A stretch of DNA of 64,000 bases from Streptomyces yangpuensis. Its GTDB lineage: Bacteria > Actinomycetota > Actinomycetes > Streptomycetales > Streptomycetaceae. The position numbers and the translations under genes were made by a program. Positions 8,242-16,073 of the stretch are shown piece after piece; position 1 is the stretch's first letter, and each line of letters starts with the position of its first letter. The notes beneath the pieces are model-generated. The model saw only the letters and a program-made list of their open reading frames with translations. It ran no database searches and had not been told where the DNA came from. The DNA lies in assembly GCF_001005295.1 (NCBI RefSeq), contig NZ_LBMK01000007.1, forward strand, positions 47,220 through 111,219. Direction: 5' to 3'.

Positions 8242-11200
8242 TCGAGGAACTGCTCGCCGCCCTCGCCGACGGCGCCCACGACGCGGCGGGCCCGCGTCCC
8301 GGCGTCGGCTCGGAGGAGATCGCCGACATTCTGTGGCTGGCCGCCCGCGTGGACGGCGCCGGGCCCCGCGCGCCCGCCGTGACGCCCGGCGACCTCCCGG
8401 GCGAGCGGCCACCGGACACCGACCCGTCGGCCCCCGAGGACCCGACGACCGTCGCACGCCCGGCTGACGGGCAGCCGGCCGTCACGCTCTTCCCCGCCTC
8501 CGTACCCGACCCGGCCGGGAAACCGGCCGACGACGGCGCCGGCCGCCGCGGCACGGCCCTGCGGCTGCCCCGGGCCGCTTCCCTCGACGACCCGCTCGCC
8601 CTGATGCGCGCCCTGCGCCCCGTCGGCCGGCGCTCCATCGGCGGCCCCGGGGAAGAGCTGGACGAGCAGCTCACCGTCGAGCGCAGCATCGAGCGGATGG
8701 TGCCGACGCCCGTGCTGCGGCCGGCCGAGACCCGCTGGCTGGACCTGGCGCTCGTCGTGGACACCCACCACTCGATGCTGCTCTGGGCGGACCTCGTGGA
8801 CGAGCTGCGCCGCGTGCTGACCCGCAGCGGGGTCTTCCGCGACGTACGGACCTGGCGGCTGACGGGCACCGGCGCCGGCGCCACCCCGATGCTCACCCGG
8901 GGCCGGTCCGGCGCCCCGCGCAACCCGCTGGAACTGGCCGACCCCGCCGGCCGCAGGCTGATCCTCGTCCTCACCGACACCGTGGCGGGCGGCTGGCGCG
9001 AGGCCTCCGTACAGGGCGTGCTCCGGCACTGGTGCACGCACAACGCCGTGGCCGTGCTGAACGTCCTGCCCGAACGGCTCTGGACGCGCGGCGCCGTCCG
9101 GCCCGTCCCCTTCGCCGTCCGCGCCGACCGGCCCGCGACCGCCACCCGCTCCTGGCAGCGGGCGGCGACCGCCCGCCGCTCCCGTGCCGGACGCCGGCAC
9201 GCGGCCGACGTCGTCCCCGTGGTCGGTGTCACCCCGGGCAGCCTGGCCCGGCTGGTGCGGGTGGTCTCCGGCGACGGCCGCTGGCGGCGCCTGGCCTGTC
9301 TGCGGCTGGACGCGGAGCCGGGGCAGACGCCCGCCCGCGCGGCCGCCCCGGCGGGCGACGTCGTCCGCAGCGCGCTGGACGTGGTGGAACGGTTCCGTGC
9401 GAGCGCCTCCCCGACCGCCCAGCAGCTCGCCGCGCACCTGGCCGCCGTACCGCTGACCCTGCCGGTGATGAACCTGGTGCGGCGCTCCCTGCTGCGGGAC
9501 TCCGAGCACGGCCACCTCGCGGAGGTCGCCCTCGGCGGGCTGTTCGCGCCCTGGGACCACGAACGGGACCCCGAGGAGGTGGAGTTCCAGTTCCTGCCCG
9601 GCGTACGGGAGGCCCTGCTCGGCTCCCAGCTGCGCGGGGACGTGGCCGCCGTCCGGGAACTGGTCCGCCGCCGGGTGTGGGAGTACATGTCCCGCCGCCG
9701 GGGCACCGGGCCGGACTTCTCCGCGACCCGCGTCACCGACGGCCACGAGGGCCGCCGCCGGGTGGCCGAGGCGACCCTGCCGTTCGCCACGCAGCCGCCG
9801 CGGGACCCGGGCCTCGCCGACCGGGTCGTACGGGTCCGCCACGAGCCCATGCCGGAGCCGCAGGAGGTCGGCGTCCTGCTGACGCCGCGCCTGGTCCTCA
9901 CCGTCGGCGACGCCCCGCCGGCCTGGAGCACCACCGCCTGGGTGCGGGCCGGTGACCGTGAGGTTCCCTGCCGTCCGGTGTGGTGGGACGACGCACTTCC
10001 CCGGGTGTCGCTGCTGCTGGCCGACGAGGACCTGGCGGACCCGGCCGTCTGCGCGGAGCCGCTGCCCTGGCTGACCGCGGACCACCACTTCGCCCGGGTA
10101 CGGGTCGACGGCCGTACCGACCAGGGCGACCCCGTCGCGCTGACGGGCGAGGTGGTCCCGTACGAGGGCGCGCGCAACGGGGAACTGGTCCGGCTCTCCG
10201 CGGAACCGGAGGCCTGGACCCACTACCGGGGCGGCCCGGTCTCCCGGGACGGCGCGCTGATCGGCGTCGTCCACGGCGTCTGGCCGGACCGCATGGTGTT
10301 CCTGTCGGGCCGCGCCCTGCTGGAACAGCCCGGCTTCCGCGTGGTGCTGGCGGAGCACGCCACGACGGACCCGCCGGAGGAGGCAGACAGCGCCGCCGTG
10401 GTGTGCCTGGCGGTACGGCCCGGGGACGACGGGGTGTATCCGGCGGGGCGCCCGGCGCACGCGGAGCTGAGGGACCTGATGGCCCAGCTGATGGCGGACA
10501 CGGACGTGCCCGGGCAGTTGAGCAGCGGCGATGCGAGCGTCCCGGTGTCCCTGCGGCTGGAGGCACCCGACGCCCTCGGCAAGGCCGGCCGGCTGCTGGC
10601 AGGGTTACCCAGGGCCATGGCCCTGTTCGCATACCGCAGAGCGTACGGCCGGCACCCCTCGCTCGAAGTGGGCCTCGCCGCGGGGCCCTCGCAGGAGGCG
10701 GCCCCGGACGCCTGGCTACGTGCCGTGTCGGAGGCCGACCGGATCGTCCGGCACCTCGGGACGGTGGACCGGCGCCGACGGCCGTCCGGCCCCCTCGTCC
10801 TGGCCCTCTCCCAGACCCTGCACGAGGAACTGGGCGCGCAGCTGGGGCCCGGTGCGCTCCACACACTCGCGCCCCTCGGCCTCGACGGGGAAGGCTGGAT
10901 GTGCACGGGTGATCCCGTCGAGCTGGGTGACGCTCTGGCGGAGGCCGGTGAACTCCGGGGCAATGACATCGACTGGCCGACCTGCGGATTCCATACGATG
11001 CGTGGCAACGACGTGTCGCGCTGCATCGGCATCCGGCTTCCCGGAGGCCGGCGGTGCCTGGCACACGCGGACAGCGAGGAACGGGTGGCCCACCTCGCGA
11101 CGCTCGGGCCGGAGGCGCCGGTGGACCTGCGCGGCACCACCTTCGACCAGGGCCTGCTCGGGCAGGTCTTCCGGGCCGTCGGGGGCGGGGGAGCGGCCCG

Positions 11201-11834
11201 GATGGGCCGGTCGTCCTTCGACCGCGCGCACTTCGTCGACCCCTGGAACGCGGAGACGGTGTTCACGGAAGGAGTCTCCTTCCGCCGTGCCGTGTTCTCC
11301 GGGCGGGCGCTGTTCAACCGGGCCGACTTCGCCGGGCCCGCGTTCTTCGACAGCGCCGTGTTCGAGCGCTTCGCCGCCTTCGACCGCAGCGACTTCCACG
11401 CCGCCGCCTCGTTCCGGCGGGCGGTCTTCCGCGACACGGTGGGGTTCACGAACGCCACCTTCGGACGCCTGCTCGACTTCGGCCGCACCGTCTTCGACGA
11501 GGTGGTGGACCTGAACGGGGTCTTCGTCGAGGAGACGGCCGACTTCACCGGCGCGGTCTTCCGGGACGTCCTCGGACTGAGCGAGGCCCGCTTCGCCGGC
11601 GCTGCCGTGTTCGCGCGTACGGCGTGGGAGCGCGGCCTGCTCGCCACCGGCACCGCGTTCGGCGGCCCCGTCACCTTCGACGGCGCGACCTTCCGGGGCC
11701 AGGTCCGGTTCGAGGACGTGACCTTCCCCTCCTCCGGGGTGCCCTTCCGGGACGAGCCGGACCGCTGGGCCGTCCGGGGTCACCCGGACGGGTCGTGGGA
11801 GATCAGCTTGATCGACGGAGAGCGGGAGGAGTAG
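8238..11834 (+). CDS. Large SAV_2336-type vWA protein with pseudo-trypsin, cyclase-like and pentapeptide regions
   Basis: 1198 residues from the GTG overlapping the MoxR stop. Residues 1-60 are helical. Residues 165-300 look like a vWA fold: LDLALVVDTHHSM has the MIDAS layout with His in place of the first Ser, and LILVLTDT is the later strand. A helical SAV_2336-type region runs to about 510. Residues 540-710 resemble a trypsin fold (GVLLTPRLVLTVG, VSLLLADEDL, HYRGGPVSRDGALIGVVHG), but the active-site His and Ser are replaced, so it is probably inactive. Residues 718-887 resemble a degenerate class III cyclase (AVVCLAVRP, LEVGLAAG, LVLALSQTL) without metal ligands. Residues 960-1185 are Phe-centred pentapeptide repeats (FRRAVF, FNRADF, FAGPAFF). 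The protein is likely the scaffold or sensor of the cassette. Domain calls after the vWA are pattern-based. Confidence 0.75.
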   Translation: MIEELLAALADGAHDAAGPRPGVGSEEIADILWLAARVDGAGPRAPAVTPGDLPGERPPDTDPSAPEDPTTVARPADGQPAVTLFPASVPDPAGKPADDGAGRRGTALRLPRAASLDDPLALMRALRPVGRRSIGGPGEELDEQLTVERSIERMVPTPVLRPAETRWLDLALVVDTHHSMLLWADLVDELRRVLTRSGVFRDVRTWRLTGTGAGATPMLTRGRSGAPRNPLELADPAGRRLILVLTDTVAGGWREASVQGVLRHWCTHNAVAVLNVLPERLWTRGAVRPVPFAVRADRPATATRSWQRAATARRSRAGRRHAADVVPVVGVTPGSLARLVRVVSGDGRWRRLACLRLDAEPGQTPARAAAPAGDVVRSALDVVERFRASASPTAQQLAAHLAAVPLTLPVMNLVRRSLLRDSEHGHLAEVALGGLFAPWDHERDPEEVEFQFLPGVREALLGSQLRGDVAAVRELVRRRVWEYMSRRRGTGPDFSATRVTDGHEGRRRVAEATLPFATQPPRDPGLADRVVRVRHEPMPEPQEVGVLLTPRLVLTVGDAPPAWSTTAWVRAGDREVPCRPVWWDDALPRVSLLLADEDLADPAVCAEPLPWLTADHHFARVRVDGRTDQGDPVALTGEVVPYEGARNGELVRLSAEPEAWTHYRGGPVSRDGALIGVVHGVWPDRMVFLSGRALLEQPGFRVVLAEHATTDPPEEADSAAVVCLAVRPGDDGVYPAGRPAHAELRDLMAQLMADTDVPGQLSSGDASVPVSLRLEAPDALGKAGRLLAGLPRAMALFAYRRAYGRHPSLEVGLAAGPSQEAAPDAWLRAVSEADRIVRHLGTVDRRRRPSGPLVLALSQTLHEELGAQLGPGALHTLAPLGLDGEGWMCTGDPVELGDALAEAGELRGNDIDWPTCGFHTMRGNDVSRCIGIRLPGGRRCLAHADSEERVAHLATLGPEAPVDLRGTTFDQGLLGQVFRAVGGGGAARMGRSSFDRAHFVDPWNAETVFTEGVSFRRAVFSGRALFNRADFAGPAFFDSAVFERFAAFDRSDFHAAASFRRAVFRDTVGFTNATFGRLLDFGRTVFDEVVDLNGVFVEETADFTGAVFRDVLGLSEARFAGAAVFARTAWERGLLATGTAFGGPVTFDGATFRGQVRFEDVTFPSSGVPFRDEPDRWAVRGHPDGSWEISLIDGEREE

Positions 11835-11851
11835 GGGCCGGTCCCCGGCCC
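11835..11851. terminator. Short hairpin between convergent genes
   Basis: gggccg (11835-11840) pairs perfectly with cggccc (11846-11851) around a five-base loop, filling the 19-base gap between the convergent vWA and channel genes. It would serve both strands. There is no strong U-run, as is usual in Streptomyces. Confidence 0.5.
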
Positions 11852-11853
11852 GG

Positions 11854-12762
11854 TCAGGAGCCGCTGTGGGAGGCCTCCAGGCGGCGGGGGCGGCCGTCCT
11901 GGGCGGGGAGGCTCGCCTCGATCTCGTCCAGGGCACGGCGGGCGGTCGCGATGCGGTCCCGGACGTCGGTGTCGGGGCCGGCCGGGACCGGCGGCGGCCC
12001 CGGTTGCTTGCGTTCCCGGTTGGCCGCGTCCTCGATCTCGCGTGCCTCGTCGAGGGAGTTGAGGACCACCCCGATCAGGACGTTGACCAGGACGAACGAG
12101 GCGAGCAGCGCGTAGGAGGCGTAGTAGAGGATGCTGAGGCGGGAGATCTGCAGGCCCGCCCGGACGGCGTCGGTGAGGCCGTCCAGGGTGGTCAGCAGGA
12201 AGAGCGTGAGCATGGCGCGGCCCACGGAACCGTAGTGCCCGGGGTCGGACTCGGCGAAGCAGACCCAGCCGACCATGGCGTACACGTACAGCACCAGTCC
12301 GCCGACGAACAGGAAGCTGGCGGTGCCGGGCAGGCTGCGGCCGACCGCGATCAGCAGGATGCGCAGGTGCGGGAGGAAACGGGCCGTGCGCAGCACCCGG
12401 GCCAGCCGCAGCAGCCGCAGCAGGGTGGTGTTCTCGCGGACGAACGGGACGAAGGCGGAGGCGACGACCGCGAGGTCGAAGAGGTTCCACGGGTCGCGGA
12501 AGAATGCTTTCGGCCGGTCCGCGAAGGCGCCGATGCGGAGCAGCATCTCCAGGCTGAACAGGGCCAGGCAGCACTGTTCGGCGGTCCGCAGCAGCTGCTG
12601 GTACTCGGCGGCCAGCCCGCTGTACGTCTCGGCGCCCATCAGCGCGGCGTTGAGGAGGATCAGGCAGAAGACGACCGCCCCGAAGGCGGGGGCCTCGGTG
12701 GCCACCCGGCACCGGGCCGCCAGTTTCATCCGACCGCGTCCGGACTGCCTCGGGTCTGTCAT
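11854..12762 (-). CDS. Voltage-gated-type cation channel (NaChBac-like ion transporter)
   Basis: 302 residues with six hydrophobic segments in the voltage-gated channel order. Segment S4 is LLRLLRLARVLRTARFLPHLR-like, with Arg at every third position, and is preceded by DPWNLFDLAVV (S3). The pore loop is LLTTLDGLTDAV, where NaChBac has TLESWAS, so the selectivity Glu is an Asp here. S6 is FVLVNVLIGVVLNSL, followed by a cytoplasmic helix EAREIEDAANRE, a likely coiled coil. The ATG at 12762 has aggag seven bases upstream. Four subunits would form a membrane pore. It is convergent with the caspase/MoxR/vWA cassette. Whether it is part of that system or simply a neighbour is not shown by the sequence. 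Confidence 0.82.
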   Translation of the reverse strand: MTDPRQSGRGRMKLAARCRVATEAPAFGAVVFCLILLNAALMGAETYSGLAAEYQQLLRTAEQCCLALFSLEMLLRIGAFADRPKAFFRDPWNLFDLAVVASAFVPFVRENTTLLRLLRLARVLRTARFLPHLRILLIAVGRSLPGTASFLFVGGLVLYVYAMVGWVCFAESDPGHYGSVGRAMLTLFLLTTLDGLTDAVRAGLQISRLSILYYASYALLASFVLVNVLIGVVLNSLDEAREIEDAANRERKQPGPPPVPAGPDTDVRDRIATARRALDEIEASLPAQDGRPRRLEASHSGS

Positions 12763-13104
12763 CGTGCTCCTCGTACTCTCGCGTGCACCACGGGCGAACA
12801 AGCGGCCCGCCTTCCCTAACGCCCCACAGCCGATCGGGTTTCACCACTGCGCGCGCCCCAACGCGCCGAGGCGTGCGCCCCCACCGTCCGAACAGCGGCG
12901 GGGGCGCACGGCTCCACCGTCGCTCCGTCCGCTCAAGTGCGTTGCGTGAACAGTCGGTTGATCCGCCGGTGGAACGGCCCCGCGGCGCATATGCTCGGCG
13001 GGTGCCTCCGTACGTGTGACCACGGGCACATCTGAACACCCGCACATCCGTGCCTTCGCACGCCCGTGCGCCGTACGTCTCACGAACCGTTAGGGGACAG
13101 CGCC
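12763..13104. promoter_or_regulatory. Divergent intergenic region with an 11-bp inverted repeat
   Basis: This 342-base region lies between the divergent channel and acetyltransferase genes and must hold both promoters. cgtgcgccccc (12872-12882) is repeated inverted as gggggcgcacg (12900-12910), a perfect 11-bp stem with a 17-base loop. It could be an operator or an RNA hairpin. No gene is supported here. Confidence 0.45.
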
Positions 13105-13704
13105 GTGAGTGTCCGCATTCAACCCTCCTCGCAGGTCGACGAGAGCGCCGAGCTGGGCGAGGGGACCACGATCTGGGATCTGGCGCAGATACGCGAGGAG
13201 GCCCGCCTCGGGCGCGGGTGCATCGTGGGCCGGGGCGCGTACGTCGGGCCGGGGGTCCGGATCGGCGACCACGTGAAGCTCCAGAACTACGCACTCGTCT
13301 ACGAGCCGGCCGTGCTCGGCGACGGTGTGTTCATCGGCCCGGCCGCCGTCCTCACCAACGACTTCTACCCGCGTGCTGTCGACCCCGACGGCCGGCTCAA
13401 GCGTGACGGGGACTGGGAGGCCGCCGGGGTCGTCGTGGCCGAGGGCGCCTCGCTGGGGGCCCGCTCGGTGTGCGTGGCCGGGGTGCGGGTCGGGCGCTGG
13501 GCCCTCGTCGCGGCCGGAGCGGTGGTCTCCAAGGACGTTCCGGACTTCGCGCTCGTGGCCGGGGTGCCGGCCCGCCGGATCGGCTGGGTGGGCCGGGCCG
13601 GGGTCCGGCTGGTGGAGACCGAGGACCGGCCGGGCGTCTGGGAGTGTCCGCGCACCGGGGTGCTGCACGACGAGAAGGACGGCACGCTCGTCGAGCGAAA
13701 CTGA
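13105..13704 (+). CDS. WbpD/WlbB-like sugar N-acetyltransferase (left-handed beta-helix)
   Basis: 199 residues with repeated hexapeptides of the left-handed parallel beta-helix (IGDHVKLQNYALV, LGDGVFIGPAAVL). The stretch VFIGPAAVLTNDFYPRA closely resembles WbpD/WlbB, which acetylate the 3-amino group of UDP-2-acetamido-3-amino-2,3-dideoxy-glucuronate using acetyl-CoA. Soluble trimers are typical of the family. GTG 13105 is chosen because agggga lies about ten bases upstream and the N-terminus then matches the family (SVRIQPSSQVDESAELGEG). The dehydrogenase and aminotransferase partners of this pathway are at 16073, 35929 and 31743 or 33679, so it belongs to the polysaccharide cluster. The exact substrate is inferred. 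Confidence 0.8.
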   Translation: MSVRIQPSSQVDESAELGEGTTIWDLAQIREEARLGRGCIVGRGAYVGPGVRIGDHVKLQNYALVYEPAVLGDGVFIGPAAVLTNDFYPRAVDPDGRLKRDGDWEAAGVVVAEGASLGARSVCVAGVRVGRWALVAAGAVVSKDVPDFALVAGVPARRIGWVGRAGVRLVETEDRPGVWECPRTGVLHDEKDGTLVERN

Positions 13705-14136
13705 CGGAATGTCGGCAATTTAGGTCACAAGCATTTCCTCAAAACCACAATCAATGAACATCCGTGGGCATAACGTGTCCCTGCACACGGGATCTGAGCA
13801 GGCAACAGGCCTTGCTCAGTGGGGGGTTGTGTACGACGAGGCACCGCGGGCAGCGCCCGGCGGAGCGCGGGTCCACCGCGCCCGCCGACCCTGCCGTGCG
13901 CGCGTGTCCCGGTCCGAGGCATCGCTGGGGGGATCCAGACGGCAGCCTTCGGACGGCTCGTGCCCGCGGCGCGCCTGGCGCCGCGGGCACGGGCGCCGTC
14001 ACGCGCAGTCCCCCTCCGCGGCATGACGACCGCCAGGTCCGTCCGAGGAGCGAACAGAGGGGGTAGGTGTGTTGGAGCCGAAGAGCTCGGACATGCGGGG
14101 TGCGAGCGGCACCCGGGGAGCCGGGGTGGGGACCCG
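13705..14136 (+). promoter_or_regulatory. Long leader of the polysaccharide operon with strong hairpins
   Basis: This 432-base gap precedes the main run of polysaccharide genes. Its first part (13705-13780) is notably AT-rich for this genome and is the likely promoter area. ctgagca...tgctcag forms a 7-bp inverted repeat (about 13795-13820). Further down, cgtgcccgcggcgc (13959-13972) pairs perfectly with gcgccgcgggcacg (13978-13991) around a five-base loop, giving a very stable stem. A frame is open across part of the leader, but the ATG at 14137 fits the downstream protein better. I cannot assign the leader to a known riboswitch class. Confidence 0.5.
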
Positions 14137-15306
14137 ATGACCACCACACGATTAGCGGCACTGGCCGAAGCCGACCCGGAGCTGCACGCACTGGCGCAAC
14201 GGCTGCTCGGGCTGGCCGAGGCGGGTCTGCCCGCGATGTACCTGCCCGCGACGGAGACCTTCGCCTTCACCCGGGCCGCAGCGGTCTCGCCCGAGGGCAC
14301 CCGCCGCCTGGAACTGCGGGGGACCAGCACCCGGTACGCGGCCATCACCGCGCTCGGCGCCCGGTTCCTGCCCGAGGACCGCCAGCGCGCCCTGTTCGGC
14401 GGGCGCTCCGCCGAGGAGTTCACCGGGGTCCTCGTGGAACGGCTGCCCGGGGTGGTCAACCTCGGCGACGCGGCGCTCATCGCCTGGGCCGCCGCCGAGA
14501 CCGGCCATCCGAAACTGTCCGACGCCCTGGACCGGGTCGCCGCCCTGGACCCGCCCGGGCGGCCGCAGTACACGGTCGAGGCGGCCTGGGTGCTCTCCGC
14601 CCTCGCGGCGGCCCGTGCCGTGATGGACGTGGAGGACCGCCTCGCGGCCGCCCGCGACCGCCTGCTGGCGGCCAGGACCGGCAGCGGTCCACTGTTCCCG
14701 CACGCCACCGGCCCCGGCCTGGTGCCCGGCTACCGCGCGCACGTGGCCTGCTTCGCCGACCAGACCTATCCGTTGCAGGCGCTCGCCCGGCTGCACGCGA
14801 GCGGCGACGACCCGGAGGCCCTCGCGGCAGCCGACGCCTGCGCCGCCCGCATCGTCGCCCTCCAGGGCGACGGCGGACAGTGGTGGTGGCACTACGACGC
14901 CCGCGAGGGCGGCGTGATCGAGGGCTTCCCCGTCTACAGCGTGCACCAGCACGCGATGGCACCGACCGCCCTGTCCGACCTCGCCGAGGCGGGCGGCACG
15001 GACTTCGGCGCGGCGATCCGCCGGGGACTGCGCTGGATGACCGAGGTGCCCGAACTCGCCGGGCCCACCGGGACCCCGCGCGAGCCGATGATCCGCGAGG
15101 ACCTCGGCGTCACCTGGCGCAAGGTCTACCGCGGCGACCCGAAGAAGGCCGTCCGGGCCGCCCGCGGGCTCACCACCCGCGTCGTCCCGAACGCCCGGCT
15201 CGCACCCCTGGACCTGCTCTTCCGCCCCCGCGCGGTGGACCGGGAGTGCCGCCCGTACGAGTTCGGCTGGATGCTGTTCGCCTGGTTCGGGGGGCCGCAG
15301 AGATGA
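14137..15306 (+). CDS. Conserved hypothetical protein, probable alpha/alpha-toroid
   Basis: 389 residues, no signal peptide or membrane segment. It is helical and alanine-rich, with paired-helix repeats. The motif GDGGQWWWHYDAREGG followed by FPVYSVHQHAMAPTAL resembles the Trp-rich loops of alpha/alpha-barrel proteins (prenyltransferase-like toroids and some polysaccharide lyases). I do not recognise a specific family. It is the first gene of a tightly coupled operon: its stop overlaps the TagA/WecG gene by four bases. A cytoplasmic role in making or modifying the repeat unit is therefore plausible but unproven. The ATG at 14137 follows gtgggga; the frame is open further upstream. Confidence 0.65.
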   Translation: MTTTRLAALAEADPELHALAQRLLGLAEAGLPAMYLPATETFAFTRAAAVSPEGTRRLELRGTSTRYAAITALGARFLPEDRQRALFGGRSAEEFTGVLVERLPGVVNLGDAALIAWAAAETGHPKLSDALDRVAALDPPGRPQYTVEAAWVLSALAAARAVMDVEDRLAAARDRLLAARTGSGPLFPHATGPGLVPGYRAHVACFADQTYPLQALARLHASGDDPEALAAADACAARIVALQGDGGQWWWHYDAREGGVIEGFPVYSVHQHAMAPTALSDLAEAGGTDFGAAIRRGLRWMTEVPELAGPTGTPREPMIREDLGVTWRKVYRGDPKKAVRAARGLTTRVVPNARLAPLDLLFRPRAVDRECRPYEFGWMLFAWFGGPQR

Positions 15307-16073
15307 CCCGTCACACCCTCTTCGGGGTCGCACTCGACCCCCTGACCATGGACGAGACCGTGCAGCGCTGCCTCGACGCCGTACGGCGCGGGGAGCAGAT
15401 CGAGATCGGCATGGTCAACGCCGCCAAGCTGGTCAACATGCGGCGTGACCCGGCCCTCGCCGAGGCCGTCGCCGGCTGCGACCTCGTCCTGGCCGACGGC
15501 CAGGCCGTGGTCTGGGCCGGCCGCGTCCTGGGCGTCCGGCTGCCCGAACGCGTCGCGGGCATCGACCTGTTCATGCGCCTGCTCGCCGCGGCCGAGGTCG
15601 CGGACATCCCCGTCTACCTGCTCGGCGCCCAGCAGCAGGTACTGGAGATGATGATCGCGCAGATCGGCGAACGCTTCCCGGAGCTGCGGGTCGCGGGCAG
15701 CCGCAACGGCTACTTCGGCGACTTTGAGCAGGAGGCAATCGCCGACGCCGTCGCCGACAGCGGCGCCCGCCTGCTGTTCCTCGGCATGACCTCCCCCAAG
15801 AAGGAGATCTTCACCGCCGGCTACGGCAAACGCACCGGCGCCCACGTCGTGCACGGCGTCGGAGGCTCCTTCGACATCCTCGCCGGCATCACCAAGCGGG
15901 CCCCGCTCGTCTGGCAGCGGATGGGCCTCGAATGGTTCTACCGGACCCTCCAGGAACCGCGCCGTCTCGGCAAGCGCTACCTCACCACCAATGCCGCCTT
16001 CCTCGCCATGACGGTCCGCGAGCTCATCCACCGCACACCGTCCGCCGGTTCCGCGAACAGGAGTCACTGCTGA
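15303..16073 (+). CDS. WecG/TagA/CpsF-family glycosyltransferase
   Basis: 256 residues, typical for the family. Signatures are MVNAAKLVNMRRDP, the catalytic-Asp region CDLVLADGQAVVWAGR, the strand DIPVYLLGA and LFLGMTSPKKEIF. These inverting enzymes transfer N-acetylmannosamine or ManNAc-uronate from UDP to a lipid-linked GlcNAc at the inner face of the membrane. The C-terminal ~50 residues (WYRTLQEPRRLGKRYLTTNAAF) are the usual membrane-binding appendage. It is four-base coupled to the gene before and shares one base with the UDP-sugar dehydrogenase gene after it. UDP-ManNAc(3NAc)A made by the neighbouring enzymes is the likely donor. Confidence 0.9.
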   Translation: MTRHTLFGVALDPLTMDETVQRCLDAVRRGEQIEIGMVNAAKLVNMRRDPALAEAVAGCDLVLADGQAVVWAGRVLGVRLPERVAGIDLFMRLLAAAEVADIPVYLLGAQQQVLEMMIAQIGERFPELRVAGSRNGYFGDFEQEAIADAVADSGARLLFLGMTSPKKEIFTAGYGKRTGAHVVHGVGGSFDILAGITKRAPLVWQRMGLEWFYRTLQEPRRLGKRYLTTNAAFLAMTVRELIHRTPSAGSANRSHC

